From the NCBI GenBank assembly GCA_021234155.1, contig JAJEKV010000265.1:374001-438000 (forward strand): 64,000 bases of DNA. Direction: 5' to 3'. This DNA comes from Isoetes taiwanensis (lineage: Eukaryota; Streptophyta; Lycopodiopsida; Isoetales; Isoetaceae). The position numbers and the translations under genes were made by a program. Under the pieces are notes generated by a model. The model did not search any database. It saw only the letters and a list, made by a program, of their open reading frames with translations, and was not told the origin of the DNA. Positions 43,213 to 53,635 of the stretch are shown here, one piece after another; the stretch's first letter is position 1; each line of letters starts with the position of its first letter.

Positions 43213-44370
43213 ATGACGTGCTCACCACTAAATTTGTTTAAAGGGCCTCTTTAACTTAACCTTATGAATAGTGCAGTAGTTCATTTACTAATTATTGTAG
43301 CTCGATACTATTTGGTCTTACTTTGTGTAAAGAGTTTGTCTAATTCTATTTGGTCTTAGTAAGCTAAGTCAGGGATGATGGCTTAGGACAAATAATGTAC
43401 TCACCACCCTAACATTGCTTTGTTGTGTGACTGTTGGATCCCAATATCATTCATGGTACAACCGCTCATAGTACACAAACTTGTATAGATATATAAGTAG
43501 AATGCATCATTCATTACCCTTGTGAGGCTTATAGATGGGCTTTATTATATCATTGTAACATATATTTTTTATCTGAATTCTGTATAAGAAATTATTTAGT
43601 TAATATTGACATTAATATAGCTTATGAACGCCTTAAAAAATCATTATACTAGAGCCTTTATAGTTAACAACTCATAGCCACAAGAATTAAGTCAAACATT
43701 TTAATGGAAAGAGAGAAAGAAATAATTCCCCGACCTCGAGCAGTTTTTTTGAGCAAAATAGAGTTTAACGACCCTCAATTGATGTTAAATGATAGCCGCC
43801 AAATACAAGAGCATGCAACTTAATGTATTTTATTATAAAACAAAAATCACTCTCAATTTTAGCAAGGTTTGGACCTCTTTATGATAGAAAAATGAGAAAT
43901 GCAGTTCTAGACTGGTGGAAACACTGCCAATTCCTTTAAAGTTTGAACAATCACCAAAACATATGGGTGATTCCATTAATGATGAAATCCTCACAAGTCA
44001 TTAAGAATCAAGTTAAAATTCAAAAGATGGTGTTATATTGTAAATATGAAATTTCTTCTGTTAGATACACGGGTTTAAGTAACAGGAGGTATGCAGGACC
44101 AATTCTGGTCCATGAACCTGAAATGGTCTCCTGGATAACTTTAGTGTTAAATATTATGATTATGATTAGGAGTTCCTTCTCATGGATTGAGTATCTGGTT
44201 TTGACACCTTTTAGTTTGCATGAATCACATGCTATTACCTTCCCTTCCTGCATGCTCCTACTCTTTTGTTGTACTGGCATTTGTGATAAGTTCACAAGGT
44301 TTCTTGTTGTATATAAACATGTATTGGACATTGTTGATTGTAGCTCCTCAAAAGCTTTTTAGGATTTTTT
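43213..44370. other. No gene seen
   Basis: AT-rich sequence with no supported gene. Overlapping plus- and minus-strand open frames at about 43943-44362 show no recognisable motif. One more GGACCA...TGGTCC palindrome lies at about 44096. Confidence 0.35.
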
Positions 44371-45480
44371 CCGTCCATGCTGCCCCCTAATTGATTAAAT
44401 TCATTTTGGAAAGCGCTGCCAATGGTGATATTGTGCATCCAAATTCTTTGAAAATTTTTATATAGTAGCCCGATAAGCCCAAAAAGCTCTTTACATGCTC
44501 CACATTTCTTGTGGTTGACCAACTATTTACTACCTTGACCTTTGTTGGGTCCGTGGCTATACCTTCTAGTGTGATGATGTAGCCCGAATATTCCATTGTG
44601 TCTTGTGTTAAAGAGCACTTGCTTTTTTTGGCATATAGAACTTCTAGAGCCTATTTCGGTTGGGTGTTCATCCATTCCTTTTGAATATGCCAAAGCATTG
44701 TCAAATAAAACAATAACGCTTTTGCCAAGGTATATCATTCAATAGTCTCGGGAATATTGCTGACACATTGTATAAGCCAAAAGATATGATTTTGGATTTA
44801 TAGTGACCATAGCATGTTTGTTTTGTGTATGTTCTCTTCTTTGATGTCGATCTGGTGATAGCCCGATATCAGGTCTATTTTAGACAAGGGGGTTTCACAT
44901 ACTTTTAATTCTTACGAATTAGGTGAGTGGCTCAAAAGGGATTTTATTGTTTTTTGAATCATACAAATACTCCTACTGGAGGGAGGAAGGGAGGGAGGGG
45001 AACATGTAATCTAGTATAATATGTGGATGAAATGAAGGTTTTGGCAAATTTCTAAGGCAATCCCATATGATATACCCCCATATGATAGGTCATAGGTGCC
45101 TCTGGGCAACTATCATCTATAGTACTTTTTAACAGTATCCTTATCTATGCACGATGAAGAGCATTGATGCTCCAAAAACTGACATGCTTGGGCAAATAAA
45201 TCTTGCCTCTAATAGGTCTCTCAACTGTGCTTTAACCTGCATTAGTTCTTTATTCGCAAGTCCAAATGAAGCTTTTGCTATTGGTTTTTTTTTTTATTGA
45301 AGGACGACAAACTTTATTGAAACTCCAAGCCAAAAAGCAAAATACAAATGCAGAGGCGGGAATAAAGTCTCAGAGGATAATCATGATCCACTGAGTAGAA
45401 CCACCAGCCTATGCATAAGACAGCACACCAGCCTATGCCATTGAAGCTTTTGCTATTGGTTTGGTGTGGCGCTACTGGTT
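44370..45480 (-). pseudogene. Ty3/gypsy (chromovirus-like) reverse transcriptase relic
   Basis: Minus-strand fragments in several frames follow gypsy RT order. KELMQVKAQLRDLL...FICPS (45.2 kb) is the N-terminal block. KIDLISGYHQIDIKEE (about 44.83-44.88 kb) covers motif A. VIVLFDNALAYSKGMDEH (about 44.67-44.71 kb) is the catalytic FIDD box, degenerated to FDN. GIATDPTKVKVV (about 44.54-44.58 kb) leads into FLGLSGYY (about 44.46-44.48 kb), at the RT/RNase H junction. This pattern is typical of chromovirus-type pol and unlike the RT of the element at 46-57 kb, so it is a separate and older insertion. No LTRs were found. A small retroposed insert interrupts it at 45288-45441. Confidence 0.75.
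45267..45462 (-). mobile_element. Short retroposed insert (SINE or LINE 3' end) with 21-bp target duplication
   Basis: TGAAGCTTTTGCTATTGGTT plus one further T occurs at 45267-45287 and again, identically, at 45442-45462. Between them are about 154 bp that begin with poly(T) on the plus strand, so the insert is poly(A)-tailed on the minus strand. Just before the tail the minus strand reads TTGGAGTTTCAATAAAGTTT, which resembles plant LINE 3' ends. A perfect long direct repeat and an A-tail are the marks of target-primed reverse transcription. The identical duplication suggests a fairly recent event. Confidence 0.85.
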
Positions 45481-45518
45481 TTTCATATTCTAAGTGCCTC
45501 TTTGATGGTGATGAAAGC

Positions 45519-46012
45519 CTCACCACAAGAATCCATGGAGGCCAAAGGCTACTGTTAAATTCCAGTTGAAAAATGTTTGTGTATGGGTGTTGCAAACTTT
45601 ATGACTTTCAGAATAATGGAATCAATCTGCTCTATCTTTATGGTAACTTTTATTTATGTTTTATTTGTTTTATTGTGATCAAATTCAAAAGCTACAGGTG
45701 ATGAAAACCTCAAATGAATTCTAGTTTTTTTCTGGTTTGAATTCTAAAAATTTTGTCACACCGGGAGGGGGGGACGTCCCTAAGGCCCCAAAGGGGCCAA
45801 AAAAAAAATTTCGCAACACAAACCATTAACATCCAACATATAAAAGTTAAATCCCCCAACACATAACAACCAACACATAACAACTATTGATATTAACAAC
45901 CAACACATAACTACCATTGACATTAATTAACACAACCATTGGGTCCAACATATTTAAATTAAAATCCCCCTTGAACCCCCTTTGGTTTGGGTGCATATTC
46001 ACCAGGGAGTGA
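45519..46012. repeat. Left arm of a long-TIR DNA element (about 0.49 kb)
   Basis: This arm starts near CTCACCACAAGAATCCATGG and runs to about GGTGCATATTCACC. Its inverse is found in two pieces on the right (62876 back to 62558, then 57450 back to about 57290), with high similarity over nearly the whole length. Long TIRs around a short core fit a non-autonomous Mutator-like or foldback element. I could not find a convincing 9-bp target duplication, so the class is open. Confidence 0.75.
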
Positions 46013-46194
46013 CTCCGGGCAACGAGAGCTGTTGGATAGGCATATTCACCCCTTATTCCTTAATCTACACCGTACGTAAAGTTCCTCGTTTGTGGGGTAT
46101 GCAAGTACAAAATTTGCTATACTGTATAACAAGATTCGCAAAATACTATAAGATTTCAAGCGGAATACTATATGGTGTTGATTTCGTACGTGCA
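46013..46194. other. Left part of the core of the long-TIR element
   Basis: These 182 bp, together with about 51 bp at 57239-57289 beyond the LTR retrotransposon, form the roughly 0.23-kb non-repeated centre of the long-TIR element. A short GTTGGATAGGC phrase and AT-rich sequence are present, with no coding potential. The last five bases (GTGCA) are the retrotransposon's target duplication. Confidence 0.5.
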
Positions 46195-46784
46195 TGTTAG
46201 TCCTGTGCCTCCTGGTACAGGACTATTCATGCATACGACGGACCAAGTCAAGGCCAAAGATCCACAACCAGGCGCGGGTCAGTCGTCAAAGGCTCAGCAG
46301 AAGACCAAGCACTAACCACGCAGACAAAGACCACGCCGGGCGTCAACAAGAGGCCTTTCGGACAAGTGACGGACGATCACCGGCCAAGTCGGCATCGAGC
46401 GTGATTTCGGGCTTTTCAAGAGGCACCGCCAAAGATTCCCAGAATCAGGCCTCCTTCCGTGAGTCGGCACCGAAATCAATCGAGTGTCTATATTGGGCCA
46501 AAGGCCATTGTACTATATATATGAGTAGAGCTAGCACATGAGTTTTTAGATGAGTTTTGAGTCTTGTCTCATTTCGGTTTTTTCTCTCGTTGAGAGCTCG
46601 TGTATCTTCATTGACATCAAGGAAGCTCATTGTTGTGATCTCATTGTTCTCTTTTGTTTTCGCTTCTCTTTTCCTTGTTTTTCTTGCAAATCCCACGTGA
46701 CATAGTCCCCGGATTCTCCTGTTAGATCGAAGGGTCCTCACAGAGGGCTGTCTTGCAGGAGTTCCCGAACCCAGACCCCAAACA
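46195..46784 (+). repeat. 5' LTR
   Basis: Begins TGTTAGTCCTGTGCC and ends GACCCCAAACA (TG...CA). Carries a TATA-like TATATATATGAG at about 46513-46524, the likely U3 promoter, and ends after GGAGTTCCCGAACCCAGACC. It matches the 3' LTR throughout apart from scattered substitutions and small indels. The base after the LTR differs between copies (C here, G after the 3' LTR), fixing the boundary. Confidence 0.92.
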
Positions 46785-46825
46785 CTGTCGCCGCCGCCGG
46801 GTCTGATCTTTCTTTTCTTTCCATC

Positions 46826-48480
46826 ATGTCTGCTCGAGGTTTCACTCCTGAAGAACTTCTTTGCCAAACGGCGGCTCGAATAGAGCGTCATCAACGACGC
46901 GAGACTGTTCAGGATATGTATGACATGCTTATGACATTGAGGGAGGTATTATCCGGCTCGGCTCGATCGGCACCTCCTACCCTCGTGCTCATTCTCGACC
47001 AGGGTCTCCCCACAGGTGTCGCCATTGCTCACAACCATGATCTCCGCGAACATACCCCCGTTCAGCCCACGCCTCATTATTTTCGGACTCCTGACAACAC
47101 CTACATAAATATCCCTTCAGGTCACACCCCTCAGCCGTCCCAACCATCTTCTCCTTCTGGCTGGAATGGGCTACCATCATGTCACCTTTGGCCCTTCCTA
47201 TGTTCATGGCATTCCAACTTCTCCATCTTTTCAAAGCTCTTCCCGTTTATCAAACCATCGATCTCAAGCCTAATGAGGCCCGGCTCTCAAGGCCCTTCCT
47301 CACCGGATGCTACTTTTTATGGACCACCGGGTTTTCGGCCCCACCCCTTGCACTCGGCCTACGGCAAGTACCACCTCTCTATGCTTCGCATATCCTCAAT
47401 CAAATCCCACTGCCTATGCTCCAGCCCGCCTTCTTCTCCCACTCATAATTTGAAGTCGACTTATCCCACTTTTGGCAACACCAAAGGCAAACCTCCGGAT
47501 CAGAGAGTGCCCGGCACACATGGAGGAATTTGAAGCCTTGGCCATTCTCGAATGGTCATGCTCAGCCCCAACTTAAGTTTCATATCTTTTCGACCACGCC
47601 GAGGCGCCTCATCGATGGTTAATGGCCAACAAAAGTCACCGGAAACGAGTTGGCAAGAAATGAAAACTACCTTTCGTCTCATTATGGCACCACGGACGAT
47701 GACCGGTTACTCCTTAAGCAACTCAATGACCTTCAACAAGAGCCCCCACGGAGTCGCCCAGGATTTTTGGACCGTCTTCACGTTCGTCCGGCAAACTCGT
47801 GGAGTACCCCACGCAAAGCCGGATCCCTCGCCCGGTTTCGCTAGGGCCTTCCTCCCGCCATTCGACTCATGATGTAATACGGTCCCAAGTCTGGAGCGAG
47901 GCCATTGAACTGGTCAATCACTTTCGGTCAATGTTTCTTCTAGGGGTGTTGCTCTGCGGGAACTCCCGCTCATGCCCCCGTCATGGTTCCTCGAACTCGT
48001 TTCAACCTCGACAAAGCAAATCCACAACGCTCACATCCGTGTACTATTTGTAAATATCAAGGTCATCCGCAAATGAATGCAACGCCTCCAATGGACCTCC
48101 TCATTGTAAAAGATGTAATATGTGCAATCATGCCACGGAAGAATGCACACGATCTCATCCTACACCTTTTCGTAATAAAATGGTCTTTCAAGTCCAGACC
48201 ACCCCTCAACAACACCCGTCATATCAGCCTCAAGAATATCCAACTCAACAACAGCCGCAATATCAACAACAGCAGCAATCTCAGCAGCCACGGGGACAAG
48301 GCAACCGTCCTCCCTTTGATCCTTCAAAAGCTCAATGTTATCATTGTCATGAATGGGGTCACACCACCATGGCGTGTCCTCAAGCGCCTCAAGTTCAAGT
48401 TCAACTTCCGGTTCCAATCAACCGCTACCGTAAGTCTCATGGCTTATCAACTCACGGGTGGCTAACGGAAACAGGGCCCT
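46826..48480 (+). pseudogene. gag remnant with CCHC zinc knuckle
   Basis: The ATG at 46826 opens a structural-protein frame (MSARGFTPEELLCQTAARIE), followed by a Pro/Ser/Thr-rich stretch. After about 47160 the frame breaks repeatedly. Later gag sequence is recognisable around 47500-47870 in shifting frames. A Gln-rich linker (about 48200-48300) leads to a clear zinc knuckle CYHCHEWGHTTMAC at about 48336-48377 (CX2CX4HX4C). Other Cys-rich fragments at about 48030-48150 suggest one or two more knuckles. These parts normally package and bind the RNA genome in the virus-like particle. Confidence 0.75.
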
Positions 48481-49625
48481 TGTCCTGTTTTGAGAAAGCC
48501 TCCTCGGCCGCCTCAACAACAGCGCCCTCAGCAAGCTGCGTCTACTTCCAATCCTATGGATCAACAAGCTCAGGAGGAGATTTATCAGGCTCTCAACCCT
48601 CGCCCAGCGGTCCAATTGGGTTGGTCTTGTCGCGTCACACACACGGGCTTCACGCCTTTGACCATCATTCCTCATGACACGCAACCGCTTTTGCCGTGGA
48701 AATTGTCCCTCATGACGATGATAAAAAGTTCACCGCTTTGATCTTGACAAACTTATGCCTCACGCCATGCCTAAAGTGAGACAAAGTATTTCAAACTCAT
48801 GCGGTCGCGGAAGGTCAAACACCGGCAAATGTTCATGCCACCACGAGCTCAGCGCCAGGCAAAGACCGCCATCATCCACTGCACGCCTCGCCGATATCCA
48901 AATGTCGAGCTTCTCAAAGAAGTTTCTGCTTCTTTACCACAGTCCCGAGCTCCATTGGACCCTGCGGACCACTTTTCACATGTTCCCTTGGAACTTCAGG
49001 AAGAACTTGCAAAGATCAAGATTCCTTTGAGCCTGGCCACTATTTTGAAACTCTGTCCGGCTCTCAAAGATCAGTTACCTCTTCCCACGGTTCTGGTTAG
49101 AGCTGTTGCGACTTCAACACCCACGGTGCATGCCACGATGGGCAATCAACATATCAATCATGTCCAATTGATGGTGGTAGTGCCGTCAATCTCATTACTG
49201 ATAAACTCAGGAAGCAATTGGACATTAAACAATTATACCGTACCCCTTATGACATCAAATTGGCAAATGGCCATATCACGCGCCCTCAAGGCGTCACTCC
49301 TCTTCTCCACATCAGCATTGGTGATCTCAAATTCCCCTTGGAATTTGGTGTTTGGAAAGCAGGAGAAGATCCTGGTGATTATGAAATGCTGGTTGGACGA
49401 CCTTTTGTCCGCCAGGCTAAGAGTATTCATTACTGGGCCACGGACCAACTTGTTATCACTGATGGCCATCTCAATGCCACAAATGGATCTGGAAACTGGC
49501 CAATTGATCTCTGTCGAGAATGCTGAACCTTCCATCTCCGACACTGACTCTGAAGAAGCCCAAAATATTTATCATGTTCAAGCTCCTCCGCGGGTCTACC
49601 TCTCTTCTTACCCCGAGTATCTTTG
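48480..49625 (+). pseudogene. Spacer and aspartic protease (retropepsin) remnant
   Basis: A Pro/Gln-rich linker (about 48490-48600) leads toward a pepsin-type protease. The active-site box is DGGSAVNLITD at 49170-49202. Its frame then runs on through KLRKQLDIKQLY, LLHISIGDLKFPLEFGV and DYEMLVGRPFV, typical flap and C-terminal blocks, to about 49523. The DGGS form instead of D(S/T)G is seen in some plant gypsy elements, so I do not read it as a defect. Stops and frameshifts upstream separate it from gag. Confidence 0.75.
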
Positions 49626-49785
49626 ATCCCCGGGTGACATGACGCCGATCAGACCGGGCCGTGGCGGCTCTCTTGGACCCTTACCGGCTTCCTCGCAATC
49701 GCATTCAACGCCTTGATCATTTTTCTGATCCACTTCCTTCCTCGTGAGACGGTTGATGTTCATGCCGCCATGAAGCAACCCTTGC

Positions 49786-51762
49786 TTGATGACGCCGCCA
49801 GCCTCTTTTTCTTCACGACGCAAAAACGCCTCCTCCCATCATGCTTCAGCCTCCTGCTCATCACGTTCAGGACACGGAGGTTGTTCCTCACATTCAAACT
49901 CCAGAAGTGGATATAAAGCACGCGTTGTGACGCTGTTCAAGAAATTCAAACATATTTTCGCTTGGAGCTACACAGACCTTCGAGGTATCAAAAAAGAATT
50001 GGGGGAACTCACCATTCCTACCAAATCTGATGCAAGACCCATCTAGCAACGACGAAGAGATGGCTCAACCCAAATTACCGTGGACCGAGTCAAGGCTGAA
50101 ATTGACAAACTCTTAGCTGCTGGCCTGATTTATGAGGTCAAACATTCTGAATGGGTGAGCCCAATCGTCATAGCTCTCAAACACAATGGTAAGATCCGCA
50201 TTTGCGTGGATTACAGAAAACTCAATCAAGCCATGGAGCGTGATCACTTTCCGCTTCCCTTCACTGACCAGGTTCTTGAAGAAGTTGCTGGTCATGAGAT
50301 GTACTCTTTCATGGATGGTTTTTCTGGGTACAATCAAATTTCTATCAAGCAAGAAGATCAATTCAAAACTACCTTCACCACCCCGTGGGGCACTTTTGCC
50401 TACAAGGTGGTCCCTTTTGGTTTGTCAAACTCTCCTTCAACTTTTCAGCGCATCATGCTCTCCGTCTTTCACGACTTTATGAAGGATAAACCATTTCTTC
50501 AGATCTTTCAAGATGATTTCTCCGCCTACAGCTCCATGGATGATCACTTGGAGAAGTTAGAGCTCGTCTTCCAAAAATGTGATGAATCTGGCATTAGTCT
50601 CAATCCGGAGAAGTGCACTTTCTGTGTCACCTTAGGCGTTCTCTTGGGTCATGTGGTCAGTAAAGAAGGCATCACCACGGATCCCGCTAAAATCAGTTGC
50701 GTACTGAAAGCTCAAGCACCGTCAAATATCAAAGAGACACGCTCTTTCCTGGGTAAGGTAAATTACTATTCCACCTTCATTCCTGGACTTGCAGCTATAG
50801 CTGACCCCATTCATAAACTCACGGGTGATGAATCCACTTGGGCTTGGAATTCCCAAGCGGAAGCTGCTTTTCAGAAGTTGAAGCTGTTACTTACTCAGGC
50901 CCTGGTCCTTGTTCCTCCTCAATGGGACAAGCCTTTCCACGTTCATGTTGACGTCTCTGCTTTTGCCATTGGTGCTGTTCTCTCTCAGGCCTATAATGAA
51001 ACCACGGATAAACCAATCCGCTATGCCAGCCGGAAACTCAATCCTGCTGAGCGCAACTACTCTGCCACAGAACGCGAAGCTTTGGGCTTAGTTTTCTGTA
51101 TCCAACGGTTCAGACATTATTTGTTGGGTAGCCAGATCAAGTTCTTTGTTGACCATCAAGCTCTTCTTTATTTGATCAACAAAGCCACGCCCATGGGTCG
51201 AATTGCTCGTTGGGTCCTCCTTCTGCAAGAGTTCGCTCCCTTTGAAATTGTTCATAAGGCAAGCAAATCTCATGTGGTGCCTAATTATCTTTCACGCATC
51301 CACACGGATGATCCGTCCACGGGTGTTTCTGATGCCTTTCCAGATGCTCGATTGTTCCTGGTCACGGCCACGCCCCATTGGTTTCACAACTTTCAGCAAT
51401 ATCTTCTCACTGGTGCTCTTCCTCCCGCCGATCCGACGCTCTCTCCAGAAAAGCTTCGCTCCCGCCACCGTCAGTTTCTCAGAGAGGTTCGTGACTATAC
51501 CATGGTTGCAGGCCATTTGTACAAACGAGGCAAAGACATGGTCCTCCGTCGTTGTGTCCTCCCTCACGAGGTGCCCGATATCGTTCGACAAGCCCACGAT
51601 GGGCTTGGTGGTGGTCATTTTAGTGGTGACGCCATGGCACGCAAAATTCTTTTGGCAGGATACTTCTGGCCCACACTCTTCAAAGATGCCCACGCTTATG
51701 CTCGCACGTGTGACGTCGTCAGCGTGTGGAAAAACCCACGGCCCGTGACGCTCTTCCATTGA
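49786..51762 (+). pseudogene. pol: reverse transcriptase, RNase H and integrase N-terminal zinc domain
   Basis: The region 49786-50046 carries the pre-RT block (LFKKFKHIFAWSYTDLRGI) and ends in a TAG. The main frame, 50080-51762, is open for 560 codons. RT motif A is SFMDGFSGY and the catalytic box is FQDDFSAYS at about 50506-50532. RNase H shows VHVDVSAFAIGAVLSQ, YSATEREAL and FFVDHQALLYLI, so its acidic residues are present. After a linker comes the integrase zinc-binding start, GGGHFSGDAMARK...WPTLFKDAHAY...CD. The second Cys of its CxxC is lost because a 1-nt deletion at about 51718 shifts the frame, and the ORF ends at a spurious stop at 51760. RT and RNase H look enzymatically complete. 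Confidence 0.9.
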
Positions 51763-52661
51763 TGCCGGTCGCCACTCCACATCCCTTCAGCAAATGGGGT
51801 ATGGATTTTGTGGGGCCCATGGACCCACCGGCGCGGCACACCCGTGCCCGCTATATTCTGGTCATCACGGATTATGCTACAAAATGGGCGGAAGCTTGTG
51901 CACTTCCTGACAACACTGCTGCCAGCACAGCCAAGGTTCTCTACACGCACATCATCACGCATTTTGATTGTCCCACGGAACTTGTTAGTGATCGTGGCGT
52001 GCATTTTGTCAACCATACCATTAAGGAGCTGACGGATTATCTTCACATCCAACACCGGAAGAGTACACCCTATTATCCTCAAGGAAATGGCTTGGCTGAA
52101 AGTACCAACAAAACACTCATCACAGTTCTCAAGAAAGTTTGTGATGCTTCACGCACAGATTGGCAGGAAAAGTTGCCTACTGTTCTTTGGGCTTACAACA
52201 CTAGTTTCAAAATAGCTACTGGTCACACTCCTTTCAAACTGGTTTATGGTCAAGAAGCTCTCATGCCTTTTGAGTACATTCTTCCAACTCTCCGTTTTCA
52301 ACTTGCTACAGCCCGTAATCCATCTGCTGCACTCAAGGAAAGGGTTTATCAATTGGAACAGTTGGATGAACTTCGGCGTGATGCTTACATTCGTGTTCTT
52401 CATGGCCAACAATTGCAGAAATCATTGCATGACAAACGACTTAAGACAAAAACATTCAAAGAAGAAGATTTGGTTTTTCTTTATGATTCCCGTTACAAAA
52501 ATTTTCCGGGCAAGTTAAAGTTTCGATGGCTTGGTCCTTATCAAATTGTTCAAGTAGTGCAACCCAAAGCGTTTTTTAAGTCGGGTCAATTAGATGGCAC
52601 CCCATTACCTACACTAGTTAATGGCTTTTCGCCTCAAACAATTTCATACAATGAAAAGTGA
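51726..52661 (+). pseudogene. pol: integrase catalytic core and C-terminal domain
   Basis: This continues pol in the +1 frame relative to the RT ORF, starting right after the deletion (KPTARDALPLMPV). The DD(35)E core is intact: D in WGMDFVGP (about 51803), D in LVSDRGVHF (about 51990) and E in GLAESTNKT (about 52098). The C-terminal domain has KFRWLGPYQIVQV and a LDGTPLPTLVNG ending. No chromodomain follows. The start used here is only where the frame opens; the native integrase is made by cleavage of the Pol polyprotein. Confidence 0.9.
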
Positions 52662-53635
52662 CAATCATCCACCGGGATGTTGTCCGCATAATGACACAAC
52701 GAGATAGTGACTAACAAGCGGCATATTTATATTATAGAGGTGAAATTTTTACAAAATGTGAGCAGAGCCCATCTATTTTCCGCTATGGGCAGAGCCCTAT
52801 TTACAAAAACGGGCTGAGAGCCCTATCTACTAAGTCCTAAGAAGAACACCCTTCTACTCCGGGTTTGGAGCAGAGGTGATACGCAGGATGTGGTAGTAAT
52901 TACCTTTCGTGGTCCCGGGCCAAGAGGTGAATCACCTCCATCCGTTGGTGTGGGGATCGGGATGCTCAGCCATCCCGCACACCACCCGCCCATGGCAATG
53001 CCACGGTTGTGGCACCGCCAGAGGTCCGCGTCCATCTTGCATGTAATCCACCTGTGCGCTAGACGGGCATAGTGCACTTGTCGCGGAAGTCCAGCCAGAG
53101 CATCTTACCGAGCGCCATCGGGTGTCTCGGCTTCCACCATCGCTCGCCTTATATAGCCAACCGAGGACCTCCCGCCGACGTGGACCAACTGGAAATTTCG
53201 CCAACGTGTTTGCAATGCAAATTTGTTTCTAAATGGTGAATCTTTTCTCCCGCCGCATATCTAGCCATGGTACCTCGACACCTTCGCTTTAATGATATCC
53301 CACTTCGAGTTGCCGGCATTAAATGACATTCCTTCTTTTCACGCCTGGTCGAACATTAATGTCGCCCTTTCGCCAAAATTGTCACATCCGATCATTTTCT
53401 TAAGTCTCATCGCCACCGTTCCTTGCTTCTCCCTTTTACCGTTTGGCAAAATTTTGCCTCTCAATCGCTTACTTCAGACTGCCGCCACCGGCATCATCAA
53501 CGTTGCCGGTTCGGCCCTCATCATGCCCCCTTCTTACACTTGCGGGGCCCTAAAACCTTTTCGACTATCCGCTTTTGTCTTACGTTCTCTCGCTCTCCCG
53601 CCTTCGCATGTTCCTTCGCTCCGACGCTCTTCGCC
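52662..53635. other. Non-coding spacer between integrase and the extra 3' region
   Basis: About 970 bp without a supported reading frame on the sense strand. It contains short GC-rich passages (GGTCCCGGGCCAAGAGG, ATCGGGATGCTCAGCCATCC) and a TATA-like CTTATATAGCC at about 53148. Minus-strand open frames at 52823-53204 overlap each other and show no conserved motif. A spacer of this kind precedes env-like or accessory ORFs in some Athila/Tat-type elements. Confidence 0.45.

Noticed and set aside
46785-46810. Primer-binding site right after the 5' LTR
   Set aside because: The CTGTCGCCGCCGCCGGG sequence does not match the usual plant initiator-Met or other common tRNA 3' ends that I know, so no site is called.
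52823-53204. Antisense gene in the retrotransposon spacer, as known in some Tat-type elements
   Set aside because: Overlapping frames without motif or composition support; too short to claim.
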